Assembly (NCBI GenBank): GCA_905250885.1
Contig: CAJNOQ010000014.1
Location: 49,092-113,091, forward strand
Length of the DNA: 64,000 nucleotides
DNA from: Didymodactylos carnosus
Lineage: Eukaryota > Rotifera > Eurotatoria > Philodinida > Philodinidae
Direction of reading: 5' to 3'
The notes below the pieces were generated by a model that worked only from the letters and a program-made list of their open reading frames with translations, was not told the origin of the DNA and ran no database searches. A program made the translations under genes and the position numbers. Shown here in pieces: positions 36,866 to 47,755 of this stretch (position 1 is its first letter; each line of letters begins with the position of its first letter).

Positions 36866-38658
36866 TTAGTGTAGATATGTGACAGGTGCATTGACGATTT
36901 TTACATAGGGCGGATCAAATGAGCCGCCTTGCTTTGGTACGATGTGTAAACATGGTTTATCACATCCATATAATGTATGATATTGAGTAGAATCGAGTTT
37001 TTTTAATGTATGAGAGTTTGTTGGTTTTGGAACATCAGAATAAAATGAATGATTACCACTGGTGCCATACGAGTGGTCGTAAGATGGCTGATGAGAATAA
37101 TTGCTATTGCCACTGTGTTGAACATTTTTGCCGTTTTGATTATAAGAATAAGTTGTTGTACCACCTCTCAATCTTTGATAAACTTCTCGATCAGGATCTT
37201 TGCCTGTTGATTGTGTATACCATTTTTTTACTTCCATTTCCGATTTTGGACGATAGACATAATTTTGATTAGATGCTTGTTTTTGATTACTATGGCTTCG
37301 TAAATGACTACTGCCTCTAGCTCCCTCAAAATGTTTACTACTCGTTGGTCGACTTGGAACCTGATCAGAATCTTGTTGTTTTTCTAAAGTATGTTCGCGA
37401 TAAGCCGTCAAATGAGCGTCACGCCACGGATACTCGTTTGAAGTGCTTGAACGCCATGGTTCTCGTGATCCGGTGCTGGAACTTCGTGGCCGAGATCGAG
37501 ATCTTGGATTTTTTTGTTGCTGACTGGTTTCTGATGAATACCCTTGATCGTCTTGTGATTGCCGAGAGTGAAAATATTGCTGTTCCTGAGGAGGTTTATA
37601 GTGATCAATAGTACCAACAGATTCATGTTGACGTTGATGATCTAACTGGTCTGAATGAAGGAAACACATTGTTAGTAGATTATAGTAAAAGAAAAGAGAA
37701 TTTTTGGAAAGAATCGAATGAGATTCTGTGTTTCACACACCTAATTCTTTTCTGATACGTTCTATCTTTTTATCGATAGTTTCGATGTCACGTTTATTTC
37801 TTCCGTCTACATGCAATTCGTCTCGCTCTTTTTGATATTCATCACGACGTGACACTCGATGCTGTTGTGGAGGAGATTTGGATCGCGAACGTGAACGATG
37901 ATGTTGATAATAGCCGCCATCTTTGATCCAAGGACAACAGGTTTCACAATAACCTGGACAGGTGGGAACTGAACAATGTTGAACATGATGAATGACATGC
38001 TGAACATTTTGGGATTGGGATGAAGCTGAAAAGAAGAAAACAAGATTATAGTTATACTGCTTGGTAGGATGCACTGTGTTCATTGAACGCTTACAACAGT
38101 CAACAGAAATGAGAGTTTCTTATTGATTGAACAACTGGACTGGGTCATAAAGAGCAGAACAGGATATCGCGAGGGAAGGTGAGTTTAGCGCTAACGCTCA
38201 CTTCTAAATCGTAGGAGAGAAATAATACCTCCAAAAGTCTTGTTAACACTGGGTGGTACAGTAAATCGATGTTATTCTTTCACAGATAACTAAAGAAAAT
38301 TAATTTGGTCATCTTCCTATTCTTGTTCGTACATTTTTTATAAAGATAGCCTTTTCCTGTTTAAATGTGCGCAAAAATACTAAGATAAGTAACACTAGAT
38401 AAAGATATACATTTTACCTAGCTACAAAGTCAATTGTCTTATACCTTGCTCTTGAATGTTTTGTTGTTGTTCGCTGTCTTCTTTTTTAATACTTGTTTCA
38501 GTGGCTTTTGATACAAAACCATATCTTGGATAAATATACGTTCCGTTGAGTACCTGTACTGCTGGCACGATGGGTGTAGGTTGAATCATGAAATATCTTT
38601 GCTGTTGGTTAACCACAGATGTTGCTGGAACATAGAGTGTTGTTGCGGCTGGAATCAT
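36866..38658 (-). CDS. Unrecognised Cys- and Arg/Ser-rich low-complexity protein
   Basis: Three exons, 38658-38445, 38025-37741 and 37650-36866, join in frame to 427 residues. I do not recognise a family. Residues 1-71 are hydrophobic/aromatic and Q-rich (VVNQQQRYFMIQPTPIVP). Exon 2 starts with a His/Cys cluster, HVQHCSVPTCPGYCETCCPW (six cysteines), which may bind metal. It is followed by an RS stretch (HRSRSRSKSPPQ) and a charged helix ending KKIERIRKELG. Exon 3 is largely disordered, with RSRSRPRSSS, many Q/S/Y residues and a conserved-looking end, YGCDKPCLHIVPKQGGSFDPPYVKIVN. The splice sites are canonical and phases agree (1,1), so it is a real gene. A structural, RNA-associated or sperm/cytoskeletal role are all possible; none is shown. 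Confidence 0.7.
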
Positions 38659-41600
38659 TTTATAATATCTTTACTGCTTATCGATTAATACTCTTCAAGA
38701 AGATATATGTCTTGCCACAAAATAAAAATGAGTATTATAGAGAACTAAAACTCTTCTCTTTTTACTCTTCGTTGCTGTTAATAGAAATTTTTTTTCTTTT
38801 CTTTTACGATGAGTATATGTTTGTTTTGTTGCCAAGTCACTCATCAGCGTCAGCAAACGTGAGACTGAATACGAGCCAAATAAAGAAGAGAGTTTTTATT
38901 CTTCATTATTTTATTTTATTTTCTGTTCTGCCATATAAAGACTTTATGTGTAGATTCGTGTTTGATAAGCAGTTATAAAAACGCATACCGCTTTGTATTA
39001 CTTAATGACAAAAAGTTTTTATTTTCACTCATGCATGAAAAATAATACAGAGGAATTAACTTATTTAGTGTAATTTGAAATTTAATCCTAAATGAAACCG
39101 TCAATTTCCTATACTGAGAGCAACAAAGCATCGTTTGTAAAATAGGGAATTGTTGAAGGACTTAACCTAAAGATAAAAAATGGAAAATTTGCTGCACAAC
39201 AGATAGCTGTGTATTTATCTATTGGACTACTGTCAAAGTTTCAAAATTTAGAAGAGCCGCATACGGGTCTAATACTAATTTTAAATGACATGCAAAATAA
39301 TTAGAATTTTTTAAACTTTTGTTTCATGAGACACTAAAGAATGTTCTTCTTCCTGTTGACACTTGGTGGTTTAACTTAATTAATGTTATACTTTCAAAGA
39401 TAGCTACAGGAAAATTAAAATGAATTTATTCAACATCCCGTTCTTATTCATCTTCTTATGAATACAGACTCGTTTTGTTGACTCCAAGATATTTTATAGA
39501 AAACAATGCAAATAAAATATGTGTAGTGCTTACAATAGAACGTTATATTTAGACTGCTTTTTTTCCGGTAATAAGAGAGAGCATTATGTCTTGTTTGAGT
39601 TTTCTTCTTTATTACTGGTTGACATACTATGTAAGATATTTTATCCAGCTTGAAATAGGATAAATCATTCTGTTCATAAATGATAGAAACTGTTGAGTGT
39701 ACATGCTTCCCATATCATTTGCTTACTTGTGAAAGCTAACCGTGTTCGTTTTAGATGTCAGTGTTGTGTATTAATGGCAATCATACTAAGTGATTTATGT
39801 TTATTATATTATCAACTAGATATCACATTTCAAGACATATATCCTAGTTCAAATAGACACAAAGGTAAAATAATTAATAAGAATAGTGTACTGGTTAGAT
39901 TAAATTCATTATTTTCTGAGATAAATAAACAAATACGAATTTTTGTTTTCTAGAAGAATCCTTTTGAGCGAATTAATATCAGCAGCTTTATTGTTTTAAC
40001 TTGTTAATAAGTGATCACTAGAAATAGGTTAAATTTAGAATCGAAGCGTTTCTATTGCTGATAAATATTAATATCGAGAGTGACTCTTAACCGTGTATAT
40101 ATTTTTTTTCAGTGTATTCGGGTCAAGTTAATTCAATGTTCATTTCGATATGGTCTAGATAAAATATGTGTACGGTAAATGGCGAAATGAAATCTAAATG
40201 TTATTCAAAACATACCGCAGTATGAGATATTACTCGACATGTGTTACATCAGGGATTTTCTTTAGACAAGCTATATTTCATATTTTATTAATTATCTCAG
40301 TTTTGTAAAGGCTACTTGATTAATTTTAGATTCAGTATGATGTACCAATGAGGGCTTTATTAGCTCAAAACTGACAATAGATCTTGATAATATGTCGACT
40401 ATCTTGAAATATCTCACTAATGTGGAACTTCAGAAAATTCAAAGTTAACATTTTTTTAGCTTCACATCTATTATATTTATTGAGAGTTTTCTTCTATCCT
40501 GATAAATCTTGACGATAATTATCGTCATTTTATCGAAATAAAGACTTTACCGTTATAATCTTGTTAGTTATCGTGTTAATCATACTATCACAATAAAACT
40601 TTAAAAATATTTATTGAAAATTGTTGAGGTGAACAGGTAATCCCGATATGAATTGACGTATTAATAGAATAAGTTATGTGTCCATATATCGTGATAAATT
40701 TTAACCATTCCTTTACGAGATATTACATTTCTAATTTTGTAGTTCTAATGTTAATCACGATAAATAACGACCACGATAGAAAATATAATATAATTAATAT
40801 AATTTCGGCGACTACGTAAGAATGCTAAAGGATAAATTGATGTTATGGACAACATTAGTTCAACGTTTAGTGTACTATCCGATGCAGCTTAGAAACCGAA
40901 TTGAGATGCATAGTTTTTGAGGACTGAACTAGTGAAAAGTTGAGAACTAGTTTGAAAATATGGAAAAATGGAATTTAAGCAAATGTTAGATATGTTCTCC
41001 TTTTATAAGAAGAGACAAGACTGTTAGCAGCAGAGTATAATATCAGCCAGTATATCATCTGACTACTGGAAAACTTCTATGGTAAATCGATATATGTTAT
41101 GCAGCTCGCTAAATCAATAATCTGCTACGATAAACAATTTTCTTGCAATAATAATAGATCGATATATATATATATATATATTAAGTCGCGATTTATCTCG
41201 ATAAAGATCAGCAAAGAATTGTGACAGGTGGATAAAAACGGCATCCATCTCAATGTCTTCTATAAACGCATTCTATTCCAACGAAAACGTATCGAGATAA
41301 ATGCCGTGTTCATTTACGGTTTTTTTCTGATCTTTATCCAGATAAATTGCCACTTGATATATGTATCGAGAGATATCGCATTGAAAATCTTTCTTACGAT
41401 AAACAAGTTTGTTATCAAGCTAAGTCTTTTTATCTCGATGAATATAAGAAAAAATCATGATGGATGAATAAAACAGGCATTTATTGCGATAAGTTTATCG
41501 AAAAAACTGTCGTGCGTAGTACGAAATAATTTCATTTACCCTATAATTACATGAAAACCTATGAGACTACCTATAGGAACTTATTATGAAAAACGGTAAA

Positions 41601-41925
41601 ACAAAATGATGTAAAATGGAAACCAACTTAATCAACTTATATTATACACCTATTTAAGAGAAAATTATGATGATTTATGAGAACAAATTTAGCAAAATAT
41701 ATTACAATTATTATTTTAACAGTTATACTCTTTTAATTGTACATGAGTTGTTAATTTTTTTTTTACTTTAGTTGGAAAATACAACAACGTTAAAAAATTT
41801 GTCTTTTTATTTGTGACTTAGTAAAGGATTGTACTTTTCTACTTAAGAATGATATCAACAGTTGGTCTTTAAATTATGTTTCAGATCTTTCTTAAAAAAG
41901 ACTAAATAAACTACATCTTTTTAAA
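38659..41925. other. Intergenic, 3.3 kb, with CGATAA-rich stretch
   Basis: Between divergent genes. The left 1.8 kb is AT-rich and featureless. From about 40500 to 41510 the words CGATAA/TTATCG recur many times, a (TA)10 run lies at 41162-41181, and a small inverted repeat ATTTATCTCGATAAAGATCAG pairs 41191-41211 with 41327-41346. The RPS2 promoter should lie at the right end. Confidence 0.45.
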
Positions 41926-43745
41926 ATGGCTGAACGTGGTGGAACTCGTGGTGGCTTCGGAACACGTGGTAAGCAATCAATTAGCGCTTATTAAATCAAT
42001 TTATACTCGAAATTTACTGTCTTTATAGGACGCGGCGGTGGTGAAGGCGGTCGTGGAGGATTCAGAGAAGGAGGTGTGTATTGTTTAAAAATAAAAATAA
42101 ATACATGCATGATTTAAGAAGAATCTCTGTTTTTGCACATACGAGAGAAGACTAACTACCTTTGTCTAATCTTGTTTATGCTTTGTTTATATTTCAGGTC
42201 GCGGTGGATTTGGCGAAGGTGGTCGAGGCCGAGGCGAAGGGGGCCGAGGTGGTCGAGGTGGTGAAGGAGGTATTGAAGAAAATATTTTAACACTTTGCTT
42301 TCGAACTTTACCTATAAGTGATAAGTGTATCTCTCTCCAAGATTTTAAGAAATGCAATCTGTTGAAAAATCTAATGAAGTCTTTCCTCTCTTCTCTGCTG
42401 CTACATTTGTCGCCCTAGCTATAACAGGTGATGATTTGTGTTGTTTTAGGACGTGGACGCGGTGGCCGTGGACGACGTGGTAAATACAACAGCGACAGTA
42501 ACTTTACATGAATATATTTTATCCTTGTTTCGTTTCTACGTAGGTCAACGTCCAAAGGAAGATAAAAAAACGTGGACTCCCGTAACAAAATTAGGCCGAT
42601 TGGTTAGTGATGGAAAAATAAAAAGTTTAGAAGAAATATATCTGTTTTCACTACCAATTAAAGTGAGTTGAATCGATCATTAATGTTGGTATCTTTGATT
42701 TTTGTTTAATACTAAGCAATTTATACAATTTTTAGGAGGCTGATATCATTGATCTACTATTGCCCGAGTTAAAAGATGAAGTATTAAAAATCATGCCCGT
42801 ACAAAAACAAACTTGTGCCGGTCAACGTACACGTTTCAAAGTAATTTTCATGTCGTTTGTTCTTAAAACATATGACTTTGATCGCTATTATTTTAGGCTA
42901 TTGTTGTTGTTGGTGATGGCAAAGGTCATATTGGTTTGGGTGTAAAATGTTCAAAAGAAGTAGCAACAGCCATACGCGGAGCAATTATTTTAGCAAAATT
43001 ATCTGTTATACCTGTGAGAAGAGGATATTGGGGAAATAAAATCGGCCCAGCACATACTGTACCATGTAAAGTAAGTCAATAATTTCGAAATATATTCACC
43101 ATACAAGTAAACGATTTTTATATAAATTAAACGTCTGAAATTTCGATTGCTGTTCATGAATTTTAGCATTATGTAACACTATTGAAAGACTAATCGGATA
43201 AATACTTTCGAAGATTGTAGCGGCTTTATTTTCTTCTGAAGATATAAACTCATTATCTGATAATTTCCTCGTAGCAAGCAATTATTAATATTCTACATTC
43301 AGAGAAATGACTTGTGTATGTTTGCTTTATCTAGGTTACAGGTGAATGTGGTAGTGTAATAGTACGTTTAATTCCTGCTCCACGTGGTACAGGTCTGGTA
43401 TGTGCACCTGTACCGAAAAAATTACTTCAAATGGCTGGAATTCAAGATTGTTGGACTAGTTCAAGAGGATCAACAGCCACTTTAGGCAATTTCGGTAAGC
43501 ATAAATCAAAGAAAAACTTCTAAAAACACTTCTTTCATTTAACAATGTTCTCTATAGTATTTCTTGTTTTTCTCTTTTTAGCCAAAGCCACTTATTCTGC
43601 CATGTCAAAAACGTACAGTTATTTAACACCTGATTTATGGAAAGAGACAATTTATACAAAAACACCTTATCAAGAATTCAGTGAACATTTGGCTAATACA
43701 CAAAAGAAATTAACAACTGGCATTGAAAAAGGAGATTTACAATAA
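41926..43745 (+). CDS. RPS2: 40S ribosomal protein S2 (uS5)
   Basis: Component of the small ribosomal subunit near the mRNA entry channel. Nine exons: 41926-41968, 42029-42073, 42198-42269, 42450-42479, 42544-42662, 42736-42840, 42897-43070, 43335-43494 and 43582-43745, giving 303 residues. The first ~65 residues, spread over four tiny exons, are the glycine/arginine RGG tail typical of the eukaryotic protein (a PRMT3 substrate in mammals). The S5 domain follows: [56 protein letters not shown] and PAPRGTGLV. The C-terminal [12 protein letters not shown] is also conserved. Mammalian RPS2 introns host snoRNAs; I could not identify one here. Confidence 0.98.
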
Positions 43746-44190
43746 ACATCGTCACGAAGGAAAAATACAAAATGCCATCATCAGTCAAATTATTTATAAA
43801 ATGTATTTTTCGTGTCCGTCTATTTTCTATTGTTTTGTTTTTCCTTCTTTTTACATGTATTTGTATAAACAAAAAAAGCAAACAAACAATTGTTGATTTT
43901 TAAAAGAATAAAAAATTAAAATGATGGCAAAACATAAATAAAATTAGTTAAATGTCTTATATGCTTAGCCTCGGTCTTTCTAAAACCATATTTAAATACA
44001 ATATATCGGCTCTGTCGCTAATGACTTTACAAAGTGAGCCTTATTTGACGATATTAATTTTTTCAATTTTATTCACTATTTCTACGTATTGGTTTAAGAC
44101 AGTCTAAAAGTGATTGTACTTTTAGAGAGATGTTTGATATGGTTAGACAATTCTGTATACTTTAATATAAGATAAGTCTCTGTTTAACGA
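43746..44190. other. Intergenic RPS2-ECHDC1 spacer
   Basis: 445 bp between two genes on the same strand, containing the RPS2 3' UTR and presumably the ECHDC1 promoter. Nothing further seen. Confidence 0.45.
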
Positions 44191-45115
44191 ATGTTTTTAA
44201 TTCGACGATTATTTGTTCAAAATCATGTTAATCCGGCTACTAAACTGTCAACAAACTCATTAGTAGACATATGTAATGAATTTAAACAACTGAGAGGTGG
44301 TTCAATTGAGTTAGAAAAAGATGATACATCTGGCATAGCTCATATTTTTATTAATCATCAAGAAAAACGAAATGCGCTTAGTGGTATGGTATATTTTATT
44401 TTTATCGTTCTACATCATTCAAATAAATTCTTTCCTATTAGGAAAAATGATGGTTGATCTTTATGATATTGTAAACGATTTGGAACAATGGTCAAATGGA
44501 AAAGGTGTATTATTGCATTCCTTCGGTAGCGTATTTTGTTCAGGCGCCGACTTAGAAACTATTAAATATTTACTTAAATCGGAACAAGGTGGATTTCAAA
44601 TGGCAACGTTAATGCATTCAATATTGACAAAATTTCGACATTTACCATTAGTAACAGTGGCACTTATCAATGGAAGAGCAATGGGTGGTGGAGCAGAGTT
44701 ATGTACTATGTTTGATTATCGTCTAATGACTCTCAACAGTAGTATTCAGTTTGTTCAAGGACGTATGGGTTTATCACCGGGTTGGAGTGGTGGTTTGAGA
44801 TTAAAACAAATAATTGGTAGCAAAAATACTCTAGATTTGTTATTGACAAGTAAACAAATAAAAGCAAAAGAGGCTCTTGAAATGAAATTAATTGATCATA
44901 TTTTTGAAGATGATAAAGAAGTTATAGAACAAGCTGTTAATTGGTTAAAAACAAAGATTATATTTGATGTGAGCGTTGTGAGAACAATGAAAAAATTAAT
45001 GATGAATATTGATGAAGAGACAAAACAACTTGAAAATGAGAAAAAATTATTTTTATCGTTGTGGGGTGGAAAAACAAATTTAGAAGCAATTCAATCAAAT
45101 GTAAAACATCAGTAG
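44191..45115 (+). CDS. ECHDC1: Ethylmalonyl-CoA decarboxylase-like (crotonase family)
   Basis: Crotonase-fold enzyme; ECHDC1 is a metabolite-proofreading enzyme that decarboxylates ethylmalonyl-CoA formed by side activity of acetyl-CoA/propionyl-CoA carboxylases. Two exons, 44191-44383 and 44442-45115, give 288 residues (human about 300). Conserved features: GSIELEKDD leading to the first strand, KRNALSGKMMVDL, the oxyanion-hole segments CSGADLETIK and GRAMGGGAEL, FDYRLMT, the MGLSPGWSG loop, and the family C-terminus SLWGGKTNLEAI, which favours ECHDC1 over generic enoyl-CoA hydratases. The N-terminus is short and basic (MFLIRRLFVQNH), compatible with a weak mitochondrial signal, although the mammalian enzyme is cytosolic. 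Confidence 0.9.
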
Positions 45116-45818
45116 AGACTTCTGTTTCGATTCTATATATGTAGTTCAATAAATTTTGTTATTTACCAGTGAGTCATTTCTTTAACTGAAGTAAAATAGT
45201 TAAAAATCTAGATTTCTAACATAGTATCAATATATTCATTGTCTCCAATAGTATGTAGATATTTTCATACATTATGTCACATGCAATAAAATAAATACGA
45301 ATATATTTCGATTCTATCACTGCTGATCTAAGGTATTTTTTTAGAGGAAATCGACTACACTGTGTTATAAATAGTAAATTTCAAATATGAAAAAAAAAGA
45401 AGAATTTTGTCACAGAATAATCATAGTAGGAAAATTATCAATTTACGGTTGTGAAGACTGTTACCCATTTATGATTATAATAAAAATAAATTTTTACTAA
45501 TGGCGAGTTGAACATAAATAGAGTAGAATTACGAAAAAAGAAATAATTAAATGGAAACATGATGTGAATGATATTGATCTGAGAAAAAAAGAAAATAGAA
45601 CATGAATAGTGGATTATAAACAAAATTACTGATTTATATATACTCGTTTTTGTTCTGGTTCAAGAAAAAACTTAAACTTAACAAAAAAAAATCATCAGAG
45701 CAATTGATGAATTATTCATTCTAATATGCAACAAATAGTAAACGATCGACACCATATTTGTATAATCACTGTTATTAACAAGAAAAAAAAAGGCACTTGA
45801 AACAAAAATTGCATTAAT
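45116..45818. other. Intergenic between convergent ECHDC1 and ATG3
   Basis: Shared 3' flanks of two convergent genes, AT-rich; AATAAA words are frequent. Nothing else was recognised. Confidence 0.45.
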
Positions 45819-47755
45819 TTAAAATGTAAATTGTCTGGTATAATCGTATTCAACTGTCGGTATTACGGCTTGAACGAATCTACAACGATAAGAAAGAAGC
45901 ACAAATTATTGGATGATAGGTATGTCTTTCTCAAACTAGAAAAAAAAATATCCCCAAAAAATCATAAAATTACCACTAACAAGGGAATCGCCCCAAGTGT
46001 TTCCGACCTTTTTCGTCGAAACACACATAGACATAGGTTATCGCTGATACTGATTTCGAATATCATAGTCGGAGCGGCATACGGATCCTTGGAGACTCGG
46101 TTTTCTAGAAAACCAGTTTTTCAAAAACTTCAAAAAGAAAACCAAAATCTTTCTTAATGAGGCATAATTGTAGCCCGTAAATTTTTGATTAAAATAAGAC
46201 ATCTCCCAGCTCTACACGACCTTTCTTTGCAAAGTTACACAGTTTACAAGAAAAGCCCTAAATGTTCATTGTCAGCTCAAAGCTACAGAAATAAGAAGAA
46301 ATTAATTTAGGGCTTTTCTTGTAAATTGTATAACTTATAACTTTGCAAAAAAGATCGTGTAGAGCTGGAAGACGTCTCATTTTAATCAGAAATTTACGGG
46401 CTACAATTATGTCTCATTAAGAAAGGTTTTGGTTGTCTTTTTAGAGAGAAAAGCTGGTTTTCTAGAAAACCGAGTCTCCAAGGGCTCGAATGCCGCTCCG
46501 ACTATGATATTCGAAATCAGCATCAGCGATAACCTATGACTATGTGTGTTTCGACAAAAAAGCTCGGGAACACTTGGGGTGGTTCCCTCATAAGTGGAGC
46601 CATAACTTGCGATTAAAGTCTTTTGCTTCAGTACCGCTGGCATCTGTCTTGAAAACACGTTCTACTTACTTTAGAAAGATCATAATATACATGTGTACTT
46701 CTAATTCATTTCCACTTTCTGCGACCATTTGTATCAATTTTTTCATTACATCAGCATGTCGACACGGATGTATGCTTGCCATGGGCGGACCGGGTAAATT
46801 TGGATGTTGTTCCATTGTCACTGTTTTCTTTGCATGATCTTGACTTATATCTTCGTACATTTGTTCAACATTAAGAGGTTTATGATACTCATCGTAACCA
46901 TTTAGCCATAGACGAGGTGTCTGGTAGTATTTATCATAGGTTATATTTAAATCATATGTTCGAGTTTGTAAAGTATTTTGGACTAATGAATCGTCTTGAG
47001 CAGTCGTTGTAGATGGATGTGTACTTATTATAGATTTCGTTGTAGCTAAATAAATGGAAAGAAAAGTAATCAGAAAACAATTGTTTTCATATTTTCTTAC
47101 TTGGTGCTTCTAATGGATCATTATCAAACAATCCTTCTCTTTCAAATTCTTCCATATCAGCTAAAAAAACAAATAAATGAACTAGAGTTGATCATCAATA
47201 AGGATTTTTCTTGATTTACCAGCATCGTCATCGTCATCATCGTCATCCTCTTGCTTTTCAATATGTTTATTAGAACTCATTGCTGTATTAGTTGCTGTTG
47301 AATTTTGCATATCAGCCACATATTCTCTCGATTCTGTTTGTGTGCTATCAGCATAGTGATGTGTGTCAACCCATCCACCGTCTCCATTTTGTTCATCAAC
47401 TATTTTCTCTAAATTATCACGATGTTCCATGTGTTTACAACGTTTATAACATGGAACATTTTTTGTTATTAAAAATTGTTTATCTCGTGGTAAATAATTC
47501 TTTATTTTTGATTCTTCTCCCGATGACCATTGCCATGTTGGACTAAAACATGGATGGAAAATATTTTGTAATATTAAACATAATCAAAATAAAACGAACT
47601 CACCAATGATGAACAAGAAAATCGCCAGCTGCTACAAATTCTAATGGTGTAATAACACCTGTTTCACGAAATTTTGATTGTTTTAAAACAGGTGTAAAAA
47701 ATTCACCGATACCAAGTGCAGACCTTTTAAACGAATTAACCATATCATCAACCAT
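45819..47755 (-). CDS. ATG3: ATG3, E2-like ligase for ATG8/LC3 lipidation
   Basis: Autophagy E2-like enzyme that transfers ATG8/LC3 from ATG7 to phosphatidylethanolamine. Exons 47755-47604, 47542-47220, 47160-47101, 47045-46670 and 45879-45819 give 323 residues (human 314). Landmarks: an amphipathic N-terminus, [18 protein letters not shown], the split [36 protein letters not shown], an acidic flexible region with a D-run, [37 protein letters not shown], and the catalytic cysteine in [11 protein letters not shown]. The last exon is only 61 nt and encodes [19 protein letters not shown], matching the invariant ATG3 C-terminus. It lies ~790 bp from the previous exon because the final intron contains a 634-bp palindrome. 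Phases across the join agree (AA|A TTC). Confidence 0.97.
45970..46603. repeat. 634-bp palindrome in the last ATG3 intron
   Basis: Arms at about 45970-46262 and 46308-46603 are reverse complements with scattered mismatches: CCCCAAGTG/CACTTGGGG near the ends, CTCGGTTTTCTAGAAAACC (46097) against GGTTTTCTAGAAAACCGAG in the other arm, and AGGGCTTTTCTTGTAAA against its complement flanking a ~45-bp loop. It has no coding capacity and lies wholly within an intron on the minus-strand gene. Confidence 0.9.

Noticed and set aside
42270-42449. Possible intronic snoRNA in RPS2 (TGATGA-like word near the intron end)
   Set aside because: No matching D box, H/ACA hinge or terminal stem could be shown; mammalian precedent alone is not evidence.
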